Positions 32,808-45,700 of a stretch of 64,000 bases of DNA are shown here, piece after piece; the first letter of the stretch is position 1, and each line of letters begins with the position of its first letter. The stretch comes from Pegea sp. RAD2-039 (lineage: Eukaryota > Chordata > Thaliacea > Salpida > Salpidae): the NCBI GenBank assembly GCA_034620365.1, contig JAQGEQ010000071.1:5952001-6016000 (forward strand), in the 5' to 3' direction. Made by a program: the position numbers and the translations under genes. The notes beneath the pieces were generated by a model, which was not told where the DNA came from, did not search any database, and saw nothing but the letters and a program-made list of their open reading frames with translations.

Positions 32808-35800
32808 GGTGTCTTCTCAAATAAATTAGAAGTACTTTAATCTATTTATTTAGTAGAAACCTAGAATTTGTTGAAATTAGTAGTCAATGTTTTTTCAGAT
32901 AAACAAACATTTAATAAAATATTTTAAGTATATTGACAACTCTAATAAATTCGATAAGTTTATGTGTAGAGCTTTCAAAATAGACTTTTAGTTAAAAGTT
33001 CTGTAAATATTTTGCATTAAACAGGCATAAGTAGCTTTGAAACTAAAGTATATTCAGTTATTTGATTAAAACTAAACTAGAATGTTCTTTAGAAAGTATA
33101 TATAGATTAATTAGAAAAAGAACTATTAAAGAAATTAACCTAAAATTTTACATCAATTTTTACAAAACATTGTTTTTTCCTAAGATTAATAAATATTTAC
33201 TAAAGTAGAAAAACATTGAAATAGTCTTCATAATGTTGTGTTCAAATGTTATTAATTTCATTTATACTTTATAAACGTAAATTTATATTATTTACAGTTT
33301 ATCTTAAAAATATGTAATGTACCTTCAAACACATCAAATAATCATTGGTTTAATTTCATTAATTTTTAAGATTCATTTTTGAAACTAGTTTGAAACTCAT
33401 AATAATTATATAGATTTTTTTTTTTTCAATAAAATTATAACGAAATAAAATTCAAGCTACAATTTTACTACAACTATATAACTGTACAATTTAAATTAAA
33501 CTTAATAACATTTAAATAGCTTATAATAAAAATTGTTTAGAAAAAAATCAAAAATTTTAAGAAATAAAGTTTTTATTATTATTTAGTAACCTAGTTAACA
33601 ATATTGATAGCATTACCTAACAACGATATAATTTAGATAAGAATTATAATAAGAGCTATTTTGGCTGTTATTGAAAATTGTTAAAATAGATTTAGAAAGT
33701 AATAATAACCATCTATTTTTGTTATATATATATTCTTAGAAAAGCTTATTACTTTTTTTTATAGTAACAGTAGCTGTTTATATTGTTTTTGTTCTTTCTA
33801 ATAGACAGATATCGAATCATTTAGCTTTTAATGATTTTTAATAGTACTATTATACCAGAAAAATACTTTTGTATTCTTTTAAATAGAATAAAAAATCTAG
33901 TTTAATGGATTAAAAATTTTTTTTTTGAAAATACATTCCTCAAAGTAATATTTAAAAGAGATAACAAGTTTTGATAAAATCTATTTTTTAAATTAACCGC
34001 AATTTGATTAAAGGTATAATATTTGCTTAGTTTCAAAACCTAATCAGAAAAAATTTTATAAGATTCAAATTAATTTAATTGAAGTTAATATTTAGAATAC
34101 TTTAATTTTCACTTGACTAATGCTTGAATTTTACATTACATAAATATAAATTGTATTTTACTAATTAGTTTATCATCAATTTTGTTCATTAACTCAAAAT
34201 GCAATTAGCCCAGACAAGATCTGATTATTTAGATAATATAAATATAAGCTACTTACTGTGCAGATCTACAAGTTCATATACTTTTACATTTCTTATTGGT
34301 GGTTATATTTATATTCTCAATATTATTTTAGTTTCTTAATTTGTGATCCAAGCAAATTTTCTGTCGGATTTTAATTCGGAAAATTATTTAAAATATTTAG
34401 TTCATTAACTAACTTATTTTGATTTAGAAGATTTAAAAAATGTATTTTAAAGATCAGTTGGAAATTAAAACAAGAGAAGAAGCAATAAAAAATTATTTTA
34501 TCAACAATTCCACACTTTTAACAGCATTTTAAGATTTTATAAATTTGTTGATTTTTTGTATTTTCCAAAATAAATCATTATTAAGGTCTTTAGAGTTAAT
34601 TGAAAGATAGACTAGGATCTTTTTAGCAAAGTGGCAAGAAAAACTCTTTTTGGTATTATTATACCATGCGTTATTTTTCAAATATTATTTTACCAATTAT
34701 TTTATAAAAAGTTACTTCTCGTTATTTTTAAACTTGTAAAATTATCTTTTTAACTTTCTGGGCTAAAAATCATTGAAAAGTAATCTTAAAAACTGGAAGT
34801 TAGTTGAAGACACATTGTATTGATATTTTTATCTCTGTTAATGAAGAACTGGTGACGATATCATCGCTTTTTATTAAAGTTTCAATTTTTCATTTACAAA
34901 TTTACATATTTTTTATAATTTTATTGCAAGGTTTATTACCTTTGACAATTCAATAAACTGACAAAATCATAAATTAAAAAACCTAAGAAGCAATCCAAAT
35001 AAACTTAATAAGCTTCAATTATGATATAAAATAAGGTTTCAGGTAAACGAAGCAAAAGTCAATTAAATCTTATCTTGTAGTTAAATGTAAGCCACAATGT
35101 CTTCTAAATTAAAGTTTGGTTGGAATAAAAAGTTCTAGATTGAGATGGTTGTTTGGAGGTCACCTTAACTGTTAGAACATCATCTGATCCAAAATATTCT
35201 CTTTTTATTTAAAAGTATTTTTCTAACATTTTATTTTTCAAATTTTGTTGAATTTTAAATGAGAAAACTTTAAACAAATAACTGAACAATTTTATAAGTG
35301 GATTGACAAATGTTTTATTTAATAAATTTCCAAAATATGAAAAAACTCAAAAAATAAAACAACAGATAAAGAAGCAAAAATGATTTTCAAATTCCTCGTT
35401 AACTTCATGATTTCTTTTATCAGAAAAATGTTCAAGTTTATAAATTGAATGAGAACCACGAAGGTAAACAAATGTTGAAAATCATTATTTCCAAATTCCC
35501 TGTTTAAGTTGCTATTATATACCTTTTCGAAATTAAAACAGTAAATCAACAAGACAAATACGAAAAAAGCAAATCTTCAAATACAAAAACACAAAAGCCA
35601 AGTTTACTTATAAAACAACAAACTCAGCGACATCTTATATAAAATGTATCATTGTTTAAATCATTTAAAAAATAGCCAAGAAAAAAGATTTTACCTAATT
35701 GGGAAAACATACAGCTTCAAGTACCAACAAATTATCTTTCAAAATTAAAAAGCAAATAATAAGAATTAAAGATTTTGTAAACATTTAGGAATGTTTCAAT

Positions 35801-36453
35801 CTAGAAATTGTCACTAAACAGGGGCGGGGGGTCTCTTGATTCTTATGCAATATTATTTTCTTTAGGCAGTAACTGAAAGGTTGTATCTGAAGAAGGATCT
35901 TCTCTTCTTATTTCTAGTGGTATGGAATCAGTGGCAAGTTGATTAGTAGAAATACCTGAAACATTTTTTGAAATTATCAATCACAAAAAATACTAAAAGA
36001 TAAAAAGATGAAAATGAATTAGTTTGAAAATTTCATCAAGTTTTTTATGAATGAATTATTCATCAAATTTAAATAATTTAATAAAATTTGTGAATATTTA
36101 ATTCCAACAAGAAATTTATACATTTAGAAATTATCTGAAAATATTTCTTAATAGTAAACCACAATAGAAGTAAAAAAGTTTTTAAATTTCAAAAAGTAGT
36201 AAATCAGATAACATTTGAAAATTGAATTGAAATTTCATAAATAGTTTTTAATAAAAAGTTTAATTTCACAGAAAAAGTAATAAATATTTATTAGCAGATT
36301 TTCAATTGTCATCTAGTTGGTAGAAAATAGTCATAAAAAGTTTGTTTATATAATTACTTACGCTGGTTGGTGTTGTTAAACGAAATAAGACTTGTAAGTT
36401 CGGCTTTATGTGCTAACTGAAAGTTTAAAATTCCAATTAATCGAGTTGAAAGT
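32808..36453. other. Intergenic between ZnT paralogues
   Basis: AT-rich, with no exon that I can support on either strand. The promoter of paralogue A must lie in its low-coordinate part. A G-run (GGGGCGGGGGG-like) near 35821 is the only compositional oddity. Confidence 0.55.
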
Positions 36454-39400
36454 TTATGATTCGATTATTTTTACTTTAAAATCTTCTTTAGAGCAGCAAA
36501 CTTTTGTGAGACAGTCACTATTACTACATAACATATCACAAGATGGTTGCTCGTTGTTTTCAAACTCGGGTTGAATCGTAGTTGAATGGATTCCAACTTC
36601 ACAGAAAGTTGATTTGATCTGAGAAACAAGTGGATTTGAAGTTTCAGTTTCAATTGATAAATATCTTACATCTGTAGCAACTCTTCTGTAGGTTTCTGCA
36701 TCTTTTACTTGTATATGAATTGTAGCAATTACTTTTTCACCAGCAAGTTGCCACACATGTAATTCGTGAATAAACGTCACACCAGCTACGTTACGGATTC
36801 TAAAAGATGATTACTCGCTCACAAAGATCGTTTCAAACTGAAGTTTTTACTTACTTCCCTTTTAGCTCTGCGATATCGATGTATAAAGGAACACTTTGCA
36901 TAAGAATCATAGCAGATTGTTTGAATAAAGGAATAGTAGTCGCGCATAAAATCATGACAAGGACAAGACTCATTGAAGGATCGAGATACAGAATCCATCT
37001 GTTGATCTCTACTTGATCTGTGTCTTGAAGAGTACAATTACATGAATCACACGAAGAGTTTAAAGTGAGATTCTCAGAAACTATTGAAGTTTCGACGATA
37101 GTTTTGTGCTGAAAGATAAAGATGTTGATGATGATGATGTTGTTGTTGAAGACTTACAGGTACATATAAAACTACTAAGGCAGTGATGATGACAACAACT
37201 GAACCAAGGGCATCTCCAAGCACATGAAGAAAAACAGCTTTGACATTCAACTGATCATGTGAATTATTTCTCTAAAAGTTTTGAAGATCAATCAATTTAT
37301 ATTTGACTAATTTTATGATAAAAGTTACTTTTGATGGCAAGTTCTTTTCAATATCACAAACATCATCATCTTCAGAATGACTTGTTCTATGTTCATGGGT
37401 ATGACTACCATGGTCATGGCTACCATGGTCATGGTTGTGGCCCACATGTCCGCCAAACATAGCCAGACCAATTAAGTTTACAACTAACCCACCTAAACAA
37501 ATGTAATGAAATCAAAAAAAGTAACAAACTGAAAAACAAACTGAAAAAACAAACTGAAGAAATGTACCTATTCCAACACTAAGAACAAGAATAGGATCAG
37601 TCATAAGCTCTGGTTTCAAAAACTTCTCAATTGCCTCCATTGCAATAGTAAGACACAAAGCAAGGAGAAATGTTGCGTTTACTAGAGCTCCAACCACCTA
37701 TCATCAATTATTTCAATAATATATTTCTCTAAATCACATAATTAGTATTTAAAGAGTTTTCAAGAAAACTTACTTCAAATCGAACCCATCCAAATGTATT
37801 TGAATATTTATATCTAGAAAACCACGGCTTTAGACGTTGATGTGCTTTCCGCTTACTGTAATTGACAGCAAGTAATGCGACGATTAATGCTAAGGCATCA
37901 GAAAGCATATGAAAAGAGTCAGCTATAAGAGTCAAGCTTTGCGTCAATTGACCTGTAATCAAATAATATTTCAATTTTAATGAAAATAATCTGCTTTTGT
38001 AAGAATATGATTTTGTAAAAGTTGTCAAGTTTTGAATAAATGAGAAGTTCTATTTTTTTTAAACAGATTTCTAAATACTGATTAATTTCTTCAGAATTTG
38101 AATAATTTATCTCAATTCTGTCTGTAATTTGTATAAATCTTTTATTATTGAATTATTTTAACAACAAATTTATTTTTGTTAAATATTTATGAGAAAAATT
38201 TTTCAAACTAATTTTTGATATTTTATTAAAAGTTTTAAAAGTTCAGTTTATTTAAATCGAAGTAATAAAATGAATATTATATCTAAAGAGCTTGAACGAA
38301 AATATTAAGAATTTTAAGTTGATAATAACGACAATTTTGTAAAGTTTAAATACTCAACAATTTGGTTTTTTTTAAAGATTCAAAAACGATAAATATTCAA
38401 AAAGATGAATATAATAAACAAATAAATATCAAATAGAAGATACTGGTACAAACTAAACAATTTTTATTGAAAATTTCTTTAATTTAAGAGTGAAATTTGA
38501 ATATATTTTTTGGTGAAACAATTTTCTAATTGTAAAAAATAATGAAGTTATATGTGATGTTATTTACGAAATTATTTTGTAACCTAATTCATTCATTCAT
38601 CAAAAGATGAGATGTCTCTACGTAATATACTCATCATAAACTAACAGTTTTTTATTACTAATTAATTAAGAAAGTGAATAAACAAATATAAATAATTATT
38701 TTCTAATAAAAACTTATCGACGAATTATTTGTGACAAACAACAGTTGAAAATGTCGACATTCAAGCCTGGTTTAGTGGTTTTATCAACATTTCTCGTCAA
38801 AAGTTATTTTTTTTGTAAATAAAACTAAATTAAAGAATACATTTTGCAGAAGAAAGTTTCATTTAAAAAAGATTATTTAAATGTGAGACACAAAAACATG
38901 TTTTTGGTTTAAACAGGTTTTCTTGAATTTGTAAATTGAGTTAAATAATTCATTACTTAAATGTCAATAAAACCAGTTTAAAGAAAACAAATTGATGAAA
39001 TTATCCCAAAACAAAGTCTGATTAAATCAACCATTTGCTTGCATTGTACCATTTTAATTAAACAAGTTTTGTACTTTGGCGTGTACACGACTTCATGCAA
39101 ATAGTATTTTGTGGAAATTGAGCTTTTTATGGTAACTAAACCATCTATTGCACCACATAAAACAAGCATTACACAGCCAGTACAACAAAATGCTTATTTA
39201 CAACACCAATAGAGGTTAAAGTACAATTTGGTGAAGTTTGGTAAAAAACTATTCTTATTTTGTTCACTTTTTTTTTACAATCAAATAAAATATAAGGTGA
39301 GTTAAAAACATGTTTGCTATTTTCTTTTTGTAAAACTTCAAAAAAACAATCGATACTGTGTCTTGTTAGCTGCTTAATAATGTATATTCAAAATATTATT

Positions 39401-39798
39401 TCGTTAGTTGCTAGTAATTAGATGATGAAGACTAATGTTTCATTTTGTGAAACTTAAGTGTTTTGAGATCACATCAAAAGTAATTAATATTTGAAGAACA
39501 TTTGTACATCACAAGACCTCAAAGTTTCTATTTTTTATGTTTGATTTTTATCAATTTTCTTGAAATTAAATGATTTATTTGAATAAACCCTGACATACTA
39601 ACCAACAATCGCTTCGACGGCAAATACTGACACTACCATCATCAACATCATTATAAACCGACTTGATTTAGTCTTGAATATTTGATTACAAAGAAACAAC
39701 TTCTCGTGTTCGTGACTTTCTTTATCCAGAAGCGACCCTGCGTCACATTCTCGCAGGTAACTGGAGTCCTTATCATCATTTTCAGGAGATCGGTTCAT
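36454..39798 (-). CDS. SLC30A1: ZnT1-like zinc transporter, paralogue B (443 aa, His-rich loop)
   Basis: Zinc exporter of the SLC30/CDF family. Eight exons in phase: 39603-39798, 37774-37952, 37568-37697, 37329-37492, 37158-37271, 36855-37108, 36670-36799, 36454-36618. It has a 50-residue acidic cytosolic leader (MNRSPENDDKDSSYL...) absent from paralogue A. Zinc site: H80-xxx-D84 in TM2 and H239-xxx-D243 in TM5. The TM4-5 loop has ten histidines in about 24 residues (GHNHDHGSHDHGSHTHEH). An ectodomain insert with CDSCNC lies between TM5 and TM6. The cytosolic domain has ELHVWQLAGEK and GIHSTTIQPEF, with Cys-rich tail CDMLCSNSDCLTKVCC. The 51-base intron 36619-36669 is stop-free and in frame, so its retention would add 17 residues. 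Exons 2, 3, 5 and 6 are almost identical to paralogue A. ZnT1 versus ZnT10 is not fully decided; His in the zinc sites favours a zinc transporter. Confidence 0.93.
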
Positions 39799-42700
39799 GT
39801 TAACAAATCAGTTTTCTGAAAAAATTTGAGTTTAATGTGAGTTAATGGAATATTTAAACAAACTTTTAGATCGTAAAAGGTTTGCTGCTTACAAAATTCT
39901 TGCTTCAAACCTATTAAAAAGAAGTTTAAATCTACAAAAGTTGCTGATAAAAAAGTATCTCAATTGAAGATGTAACATCTTATCATGAAAAGATTCATTA
40001 TTATTAGAAACAAACAAATTTTTATCAAAACTTAACTTGCTAAAATATTATCTTCTAATTTTAGGAGATAACATTTGTAAGCTAAATGTATAATTGTTAG
40101 ATGAACGGTTTTCTAACTTGTTTGTGATAATTAACAACTTTAATTTAGTATATTTCATATGTTGTTAATAAACGTAAAAGTTTATTTTGTATCAATCTAT
40201 TCTAACTAATTTTAAGTATTCTGTAAAATTACAATTTTATAAATACCTTTTTTTTTCAGTTGAATTGTAATTTTAGAGAAATTTTATAAACACTTATCTG
40301 AAAAATAGGAGAAATAAGTTTTCTTTCAAAGTTTTCTTTTCTTACAAATACTTTTATTAAAAGTTTGAAATAGTTATAAAAGAATTAAACTCCTTAAAAT
40401 TCTGTATCAAAGAATTTGTTGCAAAAACTGATGTTGCCTTTAAAAACTAATTACGAAAATAACTTTTAGAATCCAAATAAAAGCTATTAACAGCAGATTT
40501 CAATTCTTAATAAACTTCTACTGTTTGTATTACTTTAAAATAATCAAAAACTGAATAAAAAGAGATTAGTTATAAAATAACTGAGGTAAAACTATATGAG
40601 CTTATTCAAATTATGTTTAACTTGACAATCTAGTCAAACAGTTGTTACATCAAGTAAAAACGTGCTAATCATTAACATATCCAAATGTAGATTAGAGTAT
40701 TTTGCACAATAAAGCAGACAGACAACTAAAAGTTAAAAAGAAATTAGTTTCTACTAATCTTGTATAATTGATCTTATAATTACAACTAAAGAAATACTAC
40801 TTTAAGATTTCAACTTATTTTGTAATTAAAAAGCTATTTTTAAAACAGCTATTAGCAAATATTCTTTGACAAAAAAGTTAAACATTTTGAGCTTCCTGTA
40901 ACTAAATAGTTTTATTCATTAATTTTTTTGATTAACATCTAACATTTATCAATCAAATATACATACTAGTATTTATCTCTAAACTGAATATAAATAAACA
41001 ATTTTTTGGTCTCAATTTTATAAATTTTACTTTTTTAAACTTCAAAGACAAAAAGAAAAACTTTTTAAAAAACCAATAAATCTACAATAAGATTCCACTA
41101 AATAAATATCAATCTAAAAATGTATAAAATTCTTAATGTGGAAACTTAATCAGAAGAAATAAGTTCTTCAAAAAAGCTATCATTTCAAATAAACATAGAT
41201 TAACTTTAAGAAAATATATTTTTGGAAATATAAAAAGCATAAAATGTGGTCAGGTAATTTTCTTAAATTATAAAAAAATTGATGAAAAATTAAATAAAGT
41301 TTTATAGTTTAATCTAAAAGCATTTATTATCATTTGTGCACAATGAATATTACTTCATACATATAATTAAACTTAAATAAATCTATAAAACATAAAAAAA
41401 TAAGCTTTAAAAACATAACAGGTTTATATTTAATTACTAATTACATTGTAATGATTATATATAATCAGTATTTATATATATATTATAAGCAAATAAACAA
41501 ATTTGAAGAAAACAAGCTTTCTTTCTTCAAAATAAAGTTTCCAAAGATAAACAAAAAATAAAAACTTTGAGTATAAATCCAAGATAAGTTATTTATTTTG
41601 ATTAAAGGTTAGATAAACATTATATATTAAAATCAAAATATTACAACACTTTAAACAAGTTTAAAATGTAAAATTAACTTAATAAATTTGTTTTAAACAA
41701 AAAGAAATACTTATAATTAAAGTGAATAATTAATTTTAAATAATTAATATTAACACAATTACTCAAATATTTAATATATATAAATTTTATTTATTTTCCA
41801 AAAGATAAAAAATTTTACTTATTATAGTTAAAGCTTTGTTTAAAGTTATTTATATACAACTTTTGAAAAAATCTCTAAAAAGTTAGAAAATTTCTTATCT
41901 TTTTATGTGATCTTTGTAAAAAAAAACTTTTTTAACTGACTATAACTTCTAGAAAATCTTATCTTCAACTTCAATTTGTTAGCTACTGAAAAAGTGATCT
42001 TCGAATGATGCACTAAAACAAAAAGGGATTCTCCCTTTTGTCAGAAACTGAGCACGGCACACTTGTAAGTAGCGTGTGCAAAATTGAACAATTAAAGACT
42101 CCAAGTAAAAAGCATCTTAGAAAATTGATTTATAAAAAACATCTGCTTACAAAAGGCTATCATAAAAAATTTACAAAATTTCCGCAAAAGTACCTTTTTC
42201 TTTACTTGTTTACATTTAATCCTATAAAAATTATTTAGAAAATATCATAGAATATTTTAATGACAATGTAATCTCATTTAAGTTAGAAAACTAATTATTA
42301 AAACCTCTAAAGTTAACCTTGTTTACATTTAGTTGCTTGAAAATAAAGCTTAGAAATGAGTTCTTATCTGTGTTATCAAACTTACTAAAAATAAATAGTC
42401 AATTCCAAACTGACTAAAACACGATTAGCTGAAATATAATCTAACTTTCGATATGCTGTGGTACAGAGCCTTAAATATAAGAGTAAATATTTTTCAGCCA
42501 ATTTGTCTTTTTAAATTTAATTTTGAATAACTGTTATGAATACATAGGTAAAAACATATTTGTTTTTCAACGATGCTATAATCGATTTAAAATGAATAAG
42601 AAAGCTTAAAATAATAACGATAAAAAATATTTCAACAACAATAAATATTATTTAATGCGTATTTTTCCTTTTAAATTTTTACGTTACGTTTGTTTTTATT

Positions 42701-45700
42701 TACGTAATAAATTAGGTGGCATATATATCAACACAATGGTGTAAACCCATTATAAATTAAAATTGTTGCTTATAAACTTTTCTTAGATTTTTTAATTTAT
42801 CTTCAGATCAATTTTTAACAGCTGCATATTTTTAAGATTTTTAGTACATTTAATAATTTATTTATTGGTTTAGTTAAATAGTGTTTTTATTTATAAGACT
42901 TGAATTTAATTATCGAAGTTATTTCAGTTTTATTTGAGTTAATATGAGATAAAAGAGTTTTATAAAATTAAAAAAATTTATGATAAATCAATTATTAAAT
43001 GCAAGAAATTAGAAAATACAAGAAACTAGTAATTTTAACGAAATCTTTTTTTAATAAAAGTAACGAAAATTTCATTAAAAGTTTTTTTAATATTTTGTAA
43101 CATATTTTCAAAATAAACAAAAATATGGTAATACACTAAAAAGTAATATTTAATATTTTAAAAATTATTTTTAAAGCCTCAAAAAATGTAAAATATTTAC
43201 TTGATAAATAATTATTTCATAACTATTATGTTGTGCAATATCTACAATATTCAGTTTATCACTATGAACAAATTCAAATACATCAAAACGAGGTTCTGTA
43301 TGAAAGGTTTTAAACAACAATATTGTTATTGTAGATATTTAAGTGGTTAAAAAAGTTATTGGCAATTGTTTAACTACTTTATTGTTTGTTTCTATACAAG
43401 CAGTAAAATAAAAGTTGTAAAACATTTTACCATCAAAGCCTTTGAATAATAAAAAAAGTTATCAAAATGTTTTATAAATACTTTAGTTGCACACGAAACT
43501 TTCCGTGTGCACAATAATGACGTCATTGTCGCGAGCTCTTTAATAATCAAAGACTTTTCGCCCATATGTTGTATTCTTTTCATAAAGTATAAAATCGATA
43601 AAGTTACTATTACACTATCCATGCATTAGTTTCAACTTTACTTAAAGATTTAAATTCATTTTAAACTGATGTTTGAAACAGTCTGTTTGAATAAACTCAA
43701 TGACTCTAAAAACTTTTCATCTACACCACAAACAAGATAGTTTTATATTCAAAGCATCTTTATAAGCCAATAAAATACTTATTTTTAAGACAGTTTAAAA
43801 TTTCAAAAAACAGATGCTAATCGTTTACAAAATAGTAAATTTCATAAAAATTATTTTCAACAATTTGTAGAAATAAACTTTTAAATCTCTATTTTTACAT
43901 AAATGACATTTAGTCAAAAATATTATAAAAAACAAAAATCTTTTAATATAAAATGTTGAATTTCAAAGAATTAGAACTCAAATTTGTCTGAATTTATTAC
44001 CAATGATTAATAAAATCTATCTTGAAAACAAAAATATCTTTATGGTTGGTTGCAAGAACCTCTTAACTGTTTTGTACAAAATACTGCATTTAGAGACTTT
44101 AATTTATCTTAGATTAATTAAATTAATGTCTGCTTAAAAAGTAGCCAAAAAAGAGACAGTAAAAATTGAGTTTGGAAAAGTAAAAATAGTTGAAAAAAAA
44201 ACTTTATGATAAATTTTTTACCGTGATAAATGATGAAAAATTATAAATTTTTAAAAATAAAATTTATTTTTAAACTTTCAAAATAATTTTAAAGTTATAT
44301 TTAGTTGTAGTTATTACTTTTTACTTTAAATTCAACCAATAGAATAATTTTTTTATATATTTTACTTTTTAAATTGTAATTATACTACTGAATATAATAT
44401 AAAGTTTTTAATTCTACTGAAAACTTATATCTTGTTAAACAATTTATTATTTAGCTACAAATGTAATTTTAGAGTAATATTTCTGCAAAAACGCGTTTGG
44501 AAAATTTGATTATAACATTTTTATAAATATCGAAAAAAGTTATTTAGAATGTTATAATAATTAAAATAAACTAATTAATCACCAAATCGCTACTTTTCTA
44601 AAAATAAGATAGAAGTATTTTTATTTGGTGAAATTAGTGAGTTTATTTCTGTTAAAACTAATTAGTTGACTTTTATTTTTCAAGTTTAGAAAAAATAACA
44701 TCTTTAAGTGACTTTCTGTTTACTTTAGACTCTAAAAATTTAATGATTGAATCTAAAATTAGATGAAGTATGTTAAACTCTTTAGCACCCACTAGCGGAA
44801 AACAATATTTGACTCCAAGTTTTCATAATGATTTTTACTTAAAATTTTACACAACTCTGAAAGCTTTTTAAAACTTTCTTAAAGTTATCTCAGGCTTCTT
44901 TTAAGACATTATAAAACAATCTCACCCTTTCAAAACTTCTTCACTGCTTTTTACAATTAAAAGTTACATAAAAAAAATATAAATTATTGTAAAATGCTAA
45001 TTTCTAAATTGTTAAACGGTAAGATAAATATTTTATCTGTCAGAGAAATTCAAAAAATTTAATAAAGTTAGTGGTTATTATCATTTATTTTAGTAACTGA
45101 TAAAAGTAACAAAGTAATGATTACAAATAGATTTTAATAAGATTTTGTGTGTAAACATCTTTTAATTTGATGTGATAACAATTGTATAATTTAGTGTATC
45201 AGTGATATTAGTATCTTATAAATTAAGCTTGTGCTAAAAGTTTAAATTATAAGGATAAATAATTTAAACTAGTTTAAAAAATTCTGTTTAAAAACTGGTT
45301 TTAACTAACAATAGTTGAAATTTGAATTTCTAATGTTAACATTTTTTATAAAATTGCTCATTTACTAATCTACAAAATTGTTACTATGTACAAAATTGTT
45401 TCATGGTAATCTGGATTTTGTTGTCAAAATGCTAAGAAGTTAGAGGATATTACCCTAAGAAGGAAAATGATTCTGAAACTGAATCAAACTCTTGAAAGCA
45501 ATTTTCTTGAAAAATAAATAAAAACTGAACAATTATTTTAAGTTTTTGGTTTGAATTTTATCTGGTTAACTTAAAAGTGTATTTAATATATTAATCATAT
45601 TAATTATCCTAAAGCTCAATGGTTTAAGGTGCTGAAAATAATTTCAAGTAATTTTGTAGATCTGATTTATAGTTTATCCTTATAATTAATCTTTGTGATT

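Noticed and set aside
32808-36453. A third ZnT copy between the two paralogues
   Set aside because: I searched by eye for the HVWQLAGEK, TTIQPEF and FHMLSD coding signatures on the minus strand and found none.
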